DNA of 64,000 nucleotides from Steroidobacter gossypii (lineage in GTDB: Bacteria; Pseudomonadota; Gammaproteobacteria; Steroidobacterales; Steroidobacteraceae): assembly GCF_016801985.1 (NCBI RefSeq), contig NZ_JAEVLS010000006.1:372001-436000 (forward strand). Reading direction: 5' to 3'. A model generated the notes under the pieces. It was given only the letters and a program-made list of their open reading frames with translations, ran no database searches and was not told the origin of the DNA. The position numbers were made by a program, and so were the translations under genes. Shown here one piece after another: positions 36,995-46,261 of this stretch. The first letter of the stretch is position 1. The number at the start of each line of letters is the position of its first letter.

Positions 36995-38195
36995 ACAGCG
37001 TGCCGTCCTCGAGACGGTTGACCGGCAGGCTGGCGGGCCGATAGGGATATTTCGCGGCCAGCGCTTCATCGATGTCCACGCCATGGCCCGGCGCCTGGCC
37101 GGGATGCAAATCGCCGTTCGAGAACGTGTAAGCGTGCGGGAACACCGCGTCGGTTTCGTCCGTGTGGCGCATGTACTCCTGGATGCCGAAGTTCGGTACC
37201 CACAGATCGAAGTGCAGGGCCGCCCCCATGCACACTGGGGACAGATCGGTCGCGCCATGGAAGCCGGTCCGCACGTTGTTCAACTCGGCCAGGTGAGCGA
37301 TTCGACGCACGTGGCTGATGCCGCCCGCGTGCACGATGGTCGTGCGGATGTAATCGATCAGCTGTTCGTCGATGAGTTGCTTGGCATCCCACACGGAATT
37401 GAACACTTCGCCGACGGCCAGCGGCGTGGTGGTGTGCTGGCGGATGGTGCGGAAGCCGGCCTGGTTTTCGGCGGGCGTGCAGTCTTCCAGCCAGAACGGA
37501 CGGAACTCTTCGAGATCCTTGCCCAGCCGGCCGGCTTCCAGCGGCGTGAGACGATGGTGCACGTCGTGCAGCAGGTGCACGTCCCAGCCCAGCGCGTCGC
37601 GCGCGGCAGCAAACAATTTGGGCACGGTCGGCATGTACTTGATGGTCGACCAGACATTCTCGGTCGGGCGCGCCGCGTCCGCCGGCTCGTAGAACAGCTT
37701 GTCCTTGGACACGCCGTAGGTGGAGGCGAGGCCCGGCACGCCGCTTTGCAGGCGGATGGCTTTGTAGCCTTGTTCCTTGTAGCGCTTGGCTTGCTCGATG
37801 GTCTCGTCGATGGTGTTGCCGTTGGCGTGACCGTAGACCATCACCCCGGTACGGCTCGCGCCGCCGAGCAGCTCGTACAACGGCATGTTGGCGTTCTTGG
37901 CCTTGATATCCCATAGGGCCACGTCGACGGCGGCGATCGCGGTCATGGTGATGGGGCCGCGGCGCCAATACGCGCCTTTGTAGAAGAACTGCCAGATGTC
38001 CTCGATCTGACGCGCGTCGCGCCCGATCAGGCACGGCACGACGTGATCGTTCAGATAACTCGCGACTGCCAGCTCGCGGCCGTTGAGGGTGGCGTCACCC
38101 AGGCCGTAGACACCGCTTTTAGTGGTGATTTTGAGCGTGACGAAGTTACGGCCCGGGCAGGTGATGATGACGCGGGCGTCGACGATGGTGTGCAT
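36984..38195 (-). CDS. manD: D-mannonate dehydratase-like enolase superfamily enzyme (ManD/RspA)
   Basis: 403 residues from ATG 38195; the frame extends to TTG 38246 but that part overlaps the operator. The N-terminus [20 protein letters not shown], then [20 protein letters not shown] and [20 protein letters not shown] match the ManD/RspA group. The barrel carries [40 protein letters not shown] and VGEVFNS as metal and acid-base sites. ManD dehydrates D-mannonate (sometimes D-gluconate) to KDG, which would link it to the uronate pathway. Assignment to mannonate rather than another sugar acid is inferred. Confidence 0.88.
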   Translation of the reverse strand: MHTIVDARVIITCPGRNFVTLKITTKSGVYGLGDATLNGRELAVASYLNDHVVPCLIGRDARQIEDIWQFFYKGAYWRRGPITMTAIAAVDVALWDIKAKNANMPLYELLGGASRTGVMVYGHANGNTIDETIEQAKRYKEQGYKAIRLQSGVPGLASTYGVSKDKLFYEPADAARPTENVWSTIKYMPTVPKLFAAARDALGWDVHLLHDVHHRLTPLEAGRLGKDLEEFRPFWLEDCTPAENQAGFRTIRQHTTTPLAVGEVFNSVWDAKQLIDEQLIDYIRTTIVHAGGISHVRRIAHLAELNNVRTGFHGATDLSPVCMGAALHFDLWVPNFGIQEYMRHTDETDAVFPHAYTFSNGDLHPGQAPGHGVDIDEALAAKYPYRPASLPVNRLEDGTLFNW

Positions 38196-38218
38196 GGTCA
38201 GAAGAACGGCATCAGAAC

Positions 38219-38247
38219 ATTGGTCATGCCACTCTGGCCTGACCAAT
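38219..38247. promoter_or_regulatory. Inverted repeat before manD (probable FadR-type operator)
   Basis: Perfect arms ATTGGTCA (38219-38226) and TGACCAAT (38240-38247) separated by 13 bases. They share the ATTGGT/ACCAAT half-site with the dyad at 39174-39190 on the other side of the regulator gene. Confidence 0.55.
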
Positions 38248-38310
38248 GGGCATTGTCAACGCCAGGACGGGCGATTCTCACCGAACGCGACCCAGGTCGC
38301 GTTCGGGCGC

Positions 38311-39060
38311 TCATTGGCTGGCGGCGTAGCGCTTGCGCTGTTCGGCGATCTGCTGCCGGGCTCGTTCCAGCTCCTGCACCTCCGTGGCCTTGAGCAAAGC
38401 GTCGATGACCCGGGTCAGGTGCTCTCGCATGGCTGCGCGGGCGCCCTCCGGATCGCGCTGGCGAAGCGCTTTGAGAATCGCGGTGTGCTCGTCGATGCGC
38501 GGCTTGACGCCGGTGGCGCGCACCTTGGCGCTGAGCGACCGGCTTTGTGGCGAGCGGGTGCGAGCGTCCCAGAGCATTTTCACGGCGGCGATCATGCCGC
38601 TGTTCTGGGTGGCCGCGGCGATGGTCTCGTGGAAGCGCCGGTCGGCGTCTTCACTGAGCATCACGTCCTTCTCGTTCTCCGTGCGCATTTCAGTGAGCAG
38701 CGCGTTCAGTTCGGCCAGCTGCGCATCGTCGATGCGAGTGGCGGCGAGGGCGCATGCTTCGCCTTCGATGGAACGTCGCGCTTCGAGCAATTCGAACGGG
38801 CCGATGTCGGTTGCGCCGGCCTTGCCGCCGGGCGGCTCGGTGTTCGTGACATAAACACCGGAACCTACGCGCACTTCCACGAGGCGATCCAGCTCCAGGG
38901 CAATGATTGCTTCGCGAACCGTGGGGCGGGAGACGGAAAAGGTCTGCGCCAGCTCGCGCTCCGAGGGCAACCGCTGGCCGATCTTGTACTGACCGCGCGA
39001 AATATCGTTCGCCAGCTTCTGCGCGATGCGCTCGTACAGTCGCTGTGATTCGGCGGGCAT
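38311..39060 (-). CDS. FadR-subfamily GntR regulator
   Basis: 249 residues. Winged helix (LPSERELAQTFSVSRPTVRE, wing GSGVYVTN) and an FCD domain (DADRRFHETIAAATQN, IDEHTAILKALRQRDPEGAR). It resembles the alginate-locus regulator but is clearly a distinct paralogue. It lies 64 bases upstream of the manD operator in the same orientation, with a second candidate operator behind its own promoter. Likely repressor of manD and perhaps of the divergent amidotransferase gene, responding to a sugar acid. Confidence 0.9.
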   Translation of the reverse strand: MPAESQRLYERIAQKLANDISRGQYKIGQRLPSERELAQTFSVSRPTVREAIIALELDRLVEVRVGSGVYVTNTEPPGGKAGATDIGPFELLEARRSIEGEACALAATRIDDAQLAELNALLTEMRTENEKDVMLSEDADRRFHETIAAATQNSGMIAAVKMLWDARTRSPQSRSLSAKVRATGVKPRIDEHTAILKALRQRDPEGARAAMREHLTRVIDALLKATEVQELERARQQIAEQRKRYAASQ

Positions 39061-39173
39061 GGGCGGCGCTGCGGGCTCGGGCGTTACGGAATGCCTCGAT
39101 TATTGCTGGCTTGACCAGGGGGCTCAAGCCGGGGCGAGGGAAAGGTCGCTGGAATTGGACTGGCCAATTTCAT

Positions 39174-39190
39174 AATTGGTAAGACCAATT
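39174..39190. promoter_or_regulatory. Palindromic FadR-family operator
   Basis: AATTGGT-AAG-ACCAATT, perfect 7-bp arms with 3-base spacer; the core TGGTAAGACCA fits the FadR-family pattern TNGTNNNACNA exactly. Between the divergent regulator and amidotransferase genes. Confidence 0.6.
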
Positions 39191-39240
39191 TCCGAATGCA
39201 TGTCGGTTATGCTTGCGCATCGCTCACACCTGGGATTGCG

Positions 39241-39942
39241 ATGCATCTGGGCATTCTGGAGACCGGCGCGCCGCCGGGCGACCTGAAAGATCGGTTCGGT
39301 TCGTATGGAGACATGTTCCGACGTATGTTGGGACCGGACTACCGCTATTCGTACTACGACGTGCGCACCGGGCGGCTGCCCGAGATCGGTCAGCACACGG
39401 CGTACCTGATCACCGGTTCCGCTTCCGGCGTGTACGACGGCGATCCCTGGATCGAGCCGCTGAAGGATTTCATTCAGCAACTGTCCGGGCGCGTTCCGCT
39501 GGTGGGAATCTGTTTCGGACATCAGATCATGGCCGAAGCCTACGGCGGGCGAGTCATCAAGTCGCCCAAGGGCTGGGGCGTCGGACTGCACAGCTACGAT
39601 ATTCTGCGTCGCGCCGGCTGGATGAATTCGGATCGTGAGTCGACGTTGAGCATCCCGGTGTCGCATCAGGATCAGGTCATCGAATTGCCCAACGGCGCGA
39701 CGGTGCTGGCCGCGAGCGAATTCACACCGTACGCGGTGCTCGAGTACCCGCAACGGCGGGCGATTTCGTTTCAGGGTCACCCGGAGTTTTCTCCGGAGTA
39801 TGCGACCGCGCTGATCGATCTGCGTCGAGGCACTCGCTATCAGCCGGACTTTGCCGATGCCGCCGCGGCGACCTTGAAGAAGCCGAACGACGCGCAGCGA
39901 GTGGCCGGTTGGATTCGCAACTTCGTCAGCGGAGCGCGCTGA
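39241..39942 (+). CDS. Class I glutamine amidotransferase-like protein
   Basis: 233 residues from ATG 39241 (the frame is open to 39196). Triad GATase features: nucleophile Cys91 in VGICFGHQIMAEAYGG, and His-x-Glu in FQGHPEFSPEY. PVSHQDQVIELPNGATVLA is typical of stand-alone GMP-synthase-like amidotransferases (YfeJ/gamma-glutamyl group). With no synthase domain the acceptor is unknown; members act on gamma-glutamyl compounds. The 3' end overlaps the convergent histidine kinase gene by 17 bases. Confidence 0.85.
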   Translation: MHLGILETGAPPGDLKDRFGSYGDMFRRMLGPDYRYSYYDVRTGRLPEIGQHTAYLITGSASGVYDGDPWIEPLKDFIQQLSGRVPLVGICFGHQIMAEAYGGRVIKSPKGWGVGLHSYDILRRAGWMNSDRESTLSIPVSHQDQVIELPNGATVLAASEFTPYAVLEYPQRRAISFQGHPEFSPEYATALIDLRRGTRYQPDFADAAAATLKKPNDAQRVAGWIRNFVSGAR

Positions 39943-41284
39943 CGTCGGATGCGGGCCAGGCGACCGTGACTTTCAATCCGCCCAAGTCGGAGCGCGTCAG
40001 CATAATGGCGCCTCGGGTGGCCTCGACGAGGTCGTTGGCGATAGCCAGGCCGAGGCCGTGACCGGAACCGGCCTCGTCGAGTCGTCCACCGCGCATCAAT
40101 GCTTCCGTGATTTTCTCAGGCCCGATGCCCGGGCCGTCATCTTCCACCAGCAACACGCCGCCACCAGCCGATTCGCCCGTAATGCGCACGCGCCGGTGCG
40201 CGTAGCGCGCGGCGTTTTCAATCAAGGCGCCGGCGATCTCGAGCAGATCTTCGCTTGCTACTGGCAGGCGCAACTCGTCGGGAATGTTGACTTCGAATAC
40301 CAGCTTCGAGCCGAACTCGGTCTTTTCGACGACGCCTACCAAAGACTCGATCAGTGGTAACGCCGGCGTGAGATCGCCGCTCGGAGCAGCGCGAATCGCG
40401 GCTGCGCGGCTGCGAGCCAGCTCACCTTCGATGGCAGCTCTGGCTGCCGCGATGGCTTGATCGAGCCCATCGGCTGCTTCAGTTGCGCCTGCTTCTCGTG
40501 CGCGACGACTCTGTGCGGACAGCGCAGCCAAAGGTGTTTTGAGTCCATGGGCGAGATCGGCGGCGCGTCGACGAGCGCGGCTCAGGTCTTTCTCGCGAGC
40601 GTCAGCAAGCTCGTTGATGGCGAGCGTGAGTGGCTCGATCTCCGCGACGTGGGCTGCCGTGATGCGTTCGCGAGGATTTCGCTTCAGCGTCTCGACTTCG
40701 TTGCGCACGTGGCGCAGAGGACGCAAGCCCAATTCAACCTGCACCCACGAGGCCGCCGCCAGGATGAGCCACAACATCGCCAGAAACATCGCCAGTTCGT
40801 TGCCGAATTCCTGGCGCGCGTCATGCAATGACTTTTGTTCGTGCGCCAGCTGAATCAAAACATCGGCGCCGCTGCGCTCGGGCCGAATGATGCGTTCAAC
40901 CAGCAGGATCTGTTGATCGAACGGCCCGTCGACGATGCGATTGCGCCATTCCAGTGAACTGGCGTTGACGGGGGCGGGCAGATGCTGATCCCACAGCGAG
41001 CGGGAGCTTTGCGCGCCTTTGCCGGTGGTGACCTGCCAATACAGACCGCTGGCAGGTTCGAAGAAGCGCGCATCGCCGGGCTCCTGTTCGAGCGCCGGAG
41101 TTCCGTCGGGTGCAATCGAGAGCGCGGCGGCGAGCTGCAATCCCTCACGGATCAGGTCGGCTTCGATGCGCCGCTCGACGTGCCGCTCGAACAGCAGCGT
41201 CATCGCCACCCATGCAGCGGCAAGCGCCAGGAAGATCGCGATCGCGGCGCTCAGCAGCAGCCGAACGCGCAGGGATCGGGGCAT
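39926..41284 (-). CDS. PhoQ-like sensor histidine kinase
   Basis: About 452 residues. Two transmembrane helices (LLLSAAIAIFLALAAAWVAM near the start and AMFLAMLWLILAAASWV near 170) bracket a periplasmic domain. A HAMP-like linker follows, then HisKA with DLAHGLKTPLAALS and a HATPase with LIENAARYAHRRV, EDDGPGIGPEKI and GSGHGLGLAIANDLVE. Start ATG 41284 shares a base with the response-regulator stop (TGATG). PhoQ-type sensors respond to cations, pH or peptides; the signal here is not known. Confidence 0.9.
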   Translation of the reverse strand: MPRSLRVRLLLSAAIAIFLALAAAWVAMTLLFERHVERRIEADLIREGLQLAAALSIAPDGTPALEQEPGDARFFEPASGLYWQVTTGKGAQSSRSLWDQHLPAPVNASSLEWRNRIVDGPFDQQILLVERIIRPERSGADVLIQLAHEQKSLHDARQEFGNELAMFLAMLWLILAAASWVQVELGLRPLRHVRNEVETLKRNPRERITAAHVAEIEPLTLAINELADAREKDLSRARRRAADLAHGLKTPLAALSAQSRRAREAGATEAADGLDQAIAAARAAIEGELARSRAAAIRAAPSGDLTPALPLIESLVGVVEKTEFGSKLVFEVNIPDELRLPVASEDLLEIAGALIENAARYAHRRVRITGESAGGGVLLVEDDGPGIGPEKITEALMRGGRLDEAGSGHGLGLAIANDLVEATRGAIMLTRSDLGGLKVTVAWPASDVSALR

Positions 41285-41949
41285 CACCCACCATCACCCG
41301 CGAGCAAATAACCGAAGCCGCGTCGGGTCTCGATCACCTGCGGGCCGATCTTCCGACGCAGGCGGACCACCAGCGCTTCGATGGCGTTGGAATCGCCCGG
41401 CTCGTCGGCGCCATACAGATGTTCGGCGAGCTCGCCCGCCGACACGGCGCGGCCCGATTGATGCGCCAGATAATCGAGAAAGCGGAATTCCAATTGTGAC
41501 AAACGGATCGGCCTGCCCGCATAGGTCGCGGACATGCGATGGGTATCGAGCACGAGTTGGCCGACTTCGATGGTCGAGGAGGCGCGCCCGGCCGCACGCC
41601 GCACCAGGCCGCGGATGCGAGCGATCAGCTCGCCCATCTCGAAAGGCTTACCCAGATAATCGTCGGCGCCCGCTTCGATGCCCGCGACTTTTTCGGTCCA
41701 GTCGTTGCGAGCCGAAAGGATCAGCACGGGAAACGTGCGCTGCGCGCTGCGCCAGCGCTTCAGCACCGACAGGCCGTCGATGCGGGGCAGGCCGAGATCG
41801 AGCACGGCCACGTCGTAATCCTCGACGCTGCCCTTGTACCAGGCGTCTTCGCCTTCGGCGGCGATGTCGACCACGAAGCCGGCGCTGGACAAGGCTTGCG
41901 CCAGATCCTGAGCCACCGCCGCCTCGTCTTCTATCACCAGCGCACGCAA
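41284..41949 (-). CDS. OmpR/PhoP-family response regulator
   Basis: 221 residues. Receiver with VIEDEAAVAQDL, phospho-acceptor Asp51 (VAVLDLGLPRIDGLSVL) and YLGKPFEMGEL Lys, then an OmpR winged helix (LSQLEFRFLDYLAHQSGRAV, SNAIEALVVRLRRKIG, TRRGFGYLL). The TTG start directly follows the PepSY stop codon. Cognate of the adjacent kinase; probable target is the divergent PepSY promoter region. Confidence 0.92.
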   Translation of the reverse strand: MRALVIEDEAAVAQDLAQALSSAGFVVDIAAEGEDAWYKGSVEDYDVAVLDLGLPRIDGLSVLKRWRSAQRTFPVLILSARNDWTEKVAGIEAGADDYLGKPFEMGELIARIRGLVRRAAGRASSTIEVGQLVLDTHRMSATYAGRPIRLSQLEFRFLDYLAHQSGRAVSAGELAEHLYGADEPGDSNAIEALVVRLRRKIGPQVIETRRGFGYLLAGDGG

Positions 41950-42273
41950 TCAATCGTCCTCGATCTCGAGCACCTTGCCGGTCCGTGCGTCTATTTTCAC
42001 TTCGCGCACGCGACCGGTGCCAGTGAGTATTTTTATTTCGTACACCAGCGCTTGTTTCTCGTCCTCGAGCTCCACCTCGATCACGTCGCCCGGCACCTGC
42101 TCGTTGGCGATGGCGAGGATCTTCACCAGCGGCAGCACCTCGCCGCGCTGTAAGGCTTCGCGCACCACGTTGTGCTCGTTCTTCTTGTCTTTTTTGCCGG
42201 CCAATCCGGTGGACATGCCTAGCGACAGGCTGCTCAGCAGCACGATCAGAAGGGCGGAATATCTGGGTTTCAT
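41950..42273 (-). CDS. Periplasmic PepSY-domain protein
   Basis: 107 residues: signal peptide (SALLIVLLSSLSLGMSTGLAG), a Lys-rich spacer, then one PepSY domain with VLPLVKILAIANEQVPGDVIEVELED and VREVKIDARTGKVLEIEDD. First gene of the PepSY-regulator-kinase operon. PepSY proteins are thought to inhibit proteases or bind metals; a sensory role with the kinase is inferred. Confidence 0.85.
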   Translation of the reverse strand: MKPRYSALLIVLLSSLSLGMSTGLAGKKDKKNEHNVVREALQRGEVLPLVKILAIANEQVPGDVIEVELEDEKQALVYEIKILTGTGRVREVKIDARTGKVLEIEDD

Positions 42274-42297
42274 GGCGCCTACTGTGACGATGGGGAC

Positions 42298-42337
42298 CTG
42301 ACGCCAGGCTGACGCCCCACGACGGGCTGTCGTCAGG
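42298..42337. promoter_or_regulatory. CTGACG repeats, candidate response-regulator box
   Basis: Direct repeat CTGACGCC at 42298-42305 and 42309-42316 (11-base period), plus an inverted CCTGACG (plus strand CGTCAGG at 42331-42337). Tandem 11-base-spaced direct repeats are typical for OmpR/PhoP-family binding. Lies between the two divergent PepSY genes. Confidence 0.45.
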
Positions 42338-42434
42338 GGCGTGCTCGTACATTACGGCCCATGGCACAAGGTTCAGGTTGGTTCGCTTCCTGACCAGTCG
42401 CCCATTTTTCAGCAATTTACACAGGAGCACCCAG

Positions 42435-42749
42435 ATGAATATTCAGACGCGTTCGACCGGCCTGCGTACCGGGTTGATTGCCGCTGTTGCCAGCCTGGCC
42501 GCGGTGGCGGGCGTGGGTTACGCGCAGACCCAGCAGGCCGCCCAGGAGAAGCTCGTCGAGGTGCCGGCCAATGCACTGAGCGCCGGCGACATCGAGAGCC
42601 GCCTGACGGCCCAGGGCATCAAGGTCAAGGAGATCGAGATCCACGACCTGATCGCCGAGGTCGACGGTTACGACGCTCAGGGCCGCGAAATCGACGTGGT
42701 CGTCGATCGCCGCAACGGCGAGATGCTGGCGCATCGGTTCGACGATTGA
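42435..42749 (+). CDS. Periplasmic PepSY-domain protein
   Basis: 104 residues from ATG 42435 behind CAGGAG. Signal peptide ends at GVGYAQ; the mature part is one PepSY unit: LSAGDIESRLTAQGIKVKEIEIHDLIAEVDGYD and IDVVVDRRNGEMLAHRFDD. Divergent from the PepSY-RR-kinase operon across the CTGACG repeats, so probably a target of the same regulator. Confidence 0.85.
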   Translation: MNIQTRSTGLRTGLIAAVASLAAVAGVGYAQTQQAAQEKLVEVPANALSAGDIESRLTAQGIKVKEIEIHDLIAEVDGYDAQGREIDVVVDRRNGEMLAHRFDD

Positions 42750-42802
42750 TCGAGCCCATCGATTGAGCCCATCGGGGGAGCGCGAGTCAGCGCTCCGATC
42801 GA

Positions 42803-42832
42803 GCCCGCCTCTTCGTCACCGAAGGGGCGGGC
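42803..42832. terminator. Hairpin between convergent PepSY and malic enzyme genes
   Basis: GCCCGCC (42803-42809) pairs with GGCGGGC (42826-42832), continued internally by CTTCG/CGAAG. Followed by CTTCTC, not a clean T-run. Likely transcription end between convergent genes. Confidence 0.5.
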
Positions 42833-42841
42833 CTTCTCACA

Positions 42842-45181
42842 TCAGGGCGAGGACAATCCCAGCGTAATTTGGTTGGCCGCGTTCGCATGCACGGCCGCGA
42901 GCGCGGCCATGTTCACGATACGGCGCACCGTCACCGACGGTGTCAGAATGTGCACCGGCGCGGCGCAGCCGAGCAGGATGGGCCCAATGGCCACGTTCTG
43001 ACCGGCGGCAGTCTTCAGCAGGTTGTAAGCGATATTGGCGGCGTCGAGGTTCGGCAGCACCAGCAGGTTGGCAGGGCCCTGCAAGGTGGTTTCCGGCAGC
43101 GCTTTTTTACGGATGGCTTCGTCCAGGGCCGAATCGCCGTGCATTTCGCCATCGATCTCCAGCTCCGGCGCACGCGCGCGCACCAGTTCCAGCACCTTGC
43201 GCATTTTCAATGCCGAGGGCGCATCGCTGGTGCCGAAGTTGGAATGTGAGATCAGCGCGACCTTGGGCTCGATGCCGAACTTGCGCACGCCGTCCGCCGC
43301 CATCAACGTGATCTCCGCCAGCTCCTCCGCCGTGGGATCCAGATTCACGTGCGTGTCGACGATGAACAGTTGTCGATCCGGCAGCACCAGCGCGCTCATG
43401 GCGCCGTAGGCGGAGGTGCCCGGCTGTTTGCCGAGCACCCGATCGATGTATTTGAGATGTCGGCTGCTGCTGCTGATGGTGCCGCAGATCATGCCGTCGC
43501 CTTCGCCTTTTTTGAGCAGCATCGCACCGATCAAGGTGGAGCGACGGCGCATCTCGAGCTTGGCGTATTTGGCGGTGACGCCCTGGCGCCCCATCATGCG
43601 ACGATAATCTTCCCAGTATTCGCGATAGCGCGGATCGTTCTCCGGATCCACGTGGCCGAAATGCTCGTCGCGTTTCAGGCGCAGCCCGTATTTCTGGATG
43701 CGTTTGTCGATGACGGCGCGGCGGCCGATCAGGATCGGGCGTCCCAGCTTTTCATCGACCACGATCTGCGCGGCGCGCAGTACGCGTTCCTCTTCACCTT
43801 CGGCGAAAATGATGCGCGCTTTCTCCGGAGCCACACGGCGCGCGGCGGCGAACACCGGCTGCATGAACGTGCCGCTGTGATACACGAACTGTTGCAGCTT
43901 CTGACCGTAGGCGTCGAAGTCGTCGATGGGCCGAGTAGCCACCCCGCTGTCCATCGCGGCCTTGGCGACCGCCGGCGCGATCTTCACGATCAGGCGCGGA
44001 TCGAACGGCTTCGGAATGATGTATTGCGGCCCGAACGTCAGATCTTCCGTGTTATAGGCGCTGGCCACGATGTCGTTCTGTTCCTGCCGCGCCAGTTCGG
44101 CGATCGCATGCACGGCCGCGACCTCCATGGAGCGCGTGATGGTGGTGGCGCCGACATCGAGCGCGCCCCGGAATATGTACGGGAAGCACAGCACGTTGTT
44201 CACTTGGTTCGGATAATCGGTGCGCCCGGTCGCCATCACCGCATCGCTGCGCACGGCTGCGACTTCTTCGGGCAGGATCTCGGGCGTGGGATTGGCCAGC
44301 GCCAGGATCAGCGGCTTGGGCTTCATGGCCGCCACCATCTGCGGCTTGAGCACGCCGCCGGCGGACAGGCCCAGGAATATGTCCGCATCGACGATGATTT
44401 CCGCAAGCGTGCGCTGCTCGGTGGCTTGCGCAAAACGTTCCTTCTCCGGATCCATCAATTCCTTGCGGCCGGCATAGACCACGCCGGCAAGATCGGTGAG
44501 CCACACGTTCTCGCGCGGCAAGCCGATGTCGACCAGCAGATCGACACAGGCCAGCGCCGCCGCGCCAGCGCCGCTCACCGCCAGCTTCACCGACTTGATG
44601 TCCTTGCCGACCACCTGCAGACCGTTGAGCACGGCGGCCGCGACGATGATGGCGGTGCCATGCTGATCGTCATGAAACACCGGGATCTTCATGCGCTCGC
44701 GCAGGCGGCGCTCGATGATGAAGCACTCCGGCGCCTTGATGTCCTCGAGGTTGATGCCGCCGAAAGTCGGCTCGAGCGCGGCGATCACGTTGACCAGCTG
44801 CTCGGGGTCGTTTACGTCCAGCTCGATATCGAACACGTCGATGCCGGCGAACTTCTTGAACAGCACCGCCTTGCCCTCCATCACCGGCTTGGACGCCAGC
44901 GGGCCGATCGCGCCGAGGCCGAGCACGGCGGTGCCGTTGCTGATCACGGCCACGAGGTTGCCGCGCGCGGTGTAACGAAATGCATTGAGCGGATCGGCGG
45001 CGATGGCTTCGCAGGCCGCGGCTACACCGGGTGAGTAAGCCAGCGCCAGGTCACGCTGGTTGGTCAATTGCTTGGTGGCCGTGATGGCCAGCTTTCCGGG
45101 CGTGGGGCGCTCGTGATAGTCGAGGGCCGCCTGGCGCAGATTGTCCCGCGCGTTCGCTGACAAGGAGCTGTCTTGACTCAT
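42842..45181 (-). CDS. maeB: NADP-dependent malic enzyme with phosphotransacetylase-like domain
   Basis: 779 residues from ATG 45181 ([20 protein letters not shown]); the frame extends upstream but homology starts here. The malic enzyme half has [42 protein letters not shown] and [15 protein letters not shown] (NADP site). The C-terminal about 330 residues are a phosphate acetyltransferase-like domain ([37 protein letters not shown]), as in MaeB. It decarboxylates malate to pyruvate with NADPH formation; the C-terminal domain is usually regulatory. Confidence 0.95.
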   Translation of the reverse strand: MSQDSSLSANARDNLRQAALDYHERPTPGKLAITATKQLTNQRDLALAYSPGVAAACEAIAADPLNAFRYTARGNLVAVISNGTAVLGLGAIGPLASKPVMEGKAVLFKKFAGIDVFDIELDVNDPEQLVNVIAALEPTFGGINLEDIKAPECFIIERRLRERMKIPVFHDDQHGTAIIVAAAVLNGLQVVGKDIKSVKLAVSGAGAAALACVDLLVDIGLPRENVWLTDLAGVVYAGRKELMDPEKERFAQATEQRTLAEIIVDADIFLGLSAGGVLKPQMVAAMKPKPLILALANPTPEILPEEVAAVRSDAVMATGRTDYPNQVNNVLCFPYIFRGALDVGATTITRSMEVAAVHAIAELARQEQNDIVASAYNTEDLTFGPQYIIPKPFDPRLIVKIAPAVAKAAMDSGVATRPIDDFDAYGQKLQQFVYHSGTFMQPVFAAARRVAPEKARIIFAEGEEERVLRAAQIVVDEKLGRPILIGRRAVIDKRIQKYGLRLKRDEHFGHVDPENDPRYREYWEDYRRMMGRQGVTAKYAKLEMRRRSTLIGAMLLKKGEGDGMICGTISSSSRHLKYIDRVLGKQPGTSAYGAMSALVLPDRQLFIVDTHVNLDPTAEELAEITLMAADGVRKFGIEPKVALISHSNFGTSDAPSALKMRKVLELVRARAPELEIDGEMHGDSALDEAIRKKALPETTLQGPANLLVLPNLDAANIAYNLLKTAAGQNVAIGPILLGCAAPVHILTPSVTVRRIVNMAALAAVHANAANQITLGLSSP

Positions 45182-45320
45182 TGAACGTGGCTGAAGGATC
45201 GACCGTGAAATGGGGGCGTCACTGTATTCGATTCGCGGCATTCCTGCATGAAACTTGCGCAAAAGGGACTGGAGCCGACTGCCGCGAGCGCCTATCCTAT
45301 GCCCGCCTACCGATAAGTAG

Positions 45321-45881
45321 GTGTACCAGCACTTGAGTAATCACTCGGATATGACCCACTCCTGTGACTTCGTGGCGCCCATCCGCCGCTCGAAAGAGGT
45401 GAAGGCGGTTTGCGCGGCCTTGCGTGCCCTGGTGGAGCGCGGCGCGTTGCGCGGCTTTCAGGAAGGCAAGCTGCGCGTCGGCCGCATGCCTTTGGACATC
45501 GAATGGCCGGACGGGCGGGTCAGCCGTCTACGCATCGATATCGAAGCGGCGACCTTGACGTTCACCGGCCTGCTTGAAGCGGGCGCCGGCTCGGCGTTGT
45601 TTCGAGACTTGAAAGCTCTGGTGCGCACGGCGCAAGCGCCGGCGCGCGATCCTGTTCGCCTCGATGTGGGGCGCGTCGACGCGATCCGAGTGGATCCTGG
45701 CCGGGCGATGTTGCGCATGACGGAGCAGGGTGGCGCTGTGTCGCTGGCCATCATCGTGACTCGCGGCGAATATGAATATTGCACCCGGCGCCTGATCGAG
45801 CTGGCGCGCGAGGCGCTGGCATTGGCGCTGGAGCCAATGCCGCTTGCCCAAAGCTATTCGCCCGCGCTCGCGAACCAATAG
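45321..45881 (+). CDS. Hypothetical protein
   Basis: 186 residues from GTG 45321, or 176 from ATG 45351; neither has a convincing ribosome site. Features: an N-terminal helix (SKEVKAVCAALRALVERG), a beta-rich middle (LRVGRMPLDIEWPDGRVSRLRIDIEA), then FRDLKALVRTAQAP and a final amphipathic helix IELAREALALALEP. No signal peptide or membrane segment. I do not recognise a family; the middle resembles a PilZ-like beta fold only loosely. Divergent from maeB. Confidence 0.6.
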   Translation: MYQHLSNHSDMTHSCDFVAPIRRSKEVKAVCAALRALVERGALRGFQEGKLRVGRMPLDIEWPDGRVSRLRIDIEAATLTFTGLLEAGAGSALFRDLKALVRTAQAPARDPVRLDVGRVDAIRVDPGRAMLRMTEQGGAVSLAIIVTRGEYEYCTRRLIELAREALALALEPMPLAQSYSPALANQ

Positions 45882-45897
45882 GCGTTCGGTCGCTCGA

Positions 45898-46245
45898 TCA
45901 GAACGACCTACCGTCCACCGGCTTGCGCTTGACGCTCGCCAGGTCGAAGTTCTCCAGACAGCGCACGTTGACCGCGGCCATCTTGCCGCCGTCGGGCTTG
46001 GCGCCCACACCGAACGGCGCACAACCGCAGCGCTTGCAGAAGTGGTGATGGATCACGTGCTTGTTGAACGTATAGGTGCCGAGGCTCGCTTCGCCCGACT
46101 TGAGCTGCAACTGCTCGTGCGGCACGAACGTCAGTAGATAACCCTTGCGGCTGCAATGCGAACAGTTGCATTCGATGACCTCATCGAACGCGGCTTCGAA
46201 CTCGAAAGCGATTTCGCCGCAATGACAGCTGCCTGAATATTTCAT
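45898..46245 (-). CDS. GFA/CENP-V family zinc protein
   Basis: 115 residues with the GFA zinc ligands: GSCHCGEIAFEFE, CNCSHCSRKGYLL and the C-terminal HHFCKRCGCAPFG. Such proteins are annotated as glutathione-dependent formaldehyde-activating enzymes, though true function varies. Sixteen bases upstream of its ATG lies the stop of the NIPSNAP gene on the same strand. Confidence 0.9.
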   Translation of the reverse strand: MKYSGSCHCGEIAFEFEAAFDEVIECNCSHCSRKGYLLTFVPHEQLQLKSGEASLGTYTFNKHVIHHHFCKRCGCAPFGVGAKPDGGKMAAVNVRCLENFDLASVKRKPVDGRSF

Positions 46246-46261
46246 GGGTCCTACCTGCGTG

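Noticed and set aside
43349-45034. 561-codon plus-strand open frame
   Set aside because: Antisense to malic enzyme; typical high-GC mirror frame with His/Arg/Asp bias.
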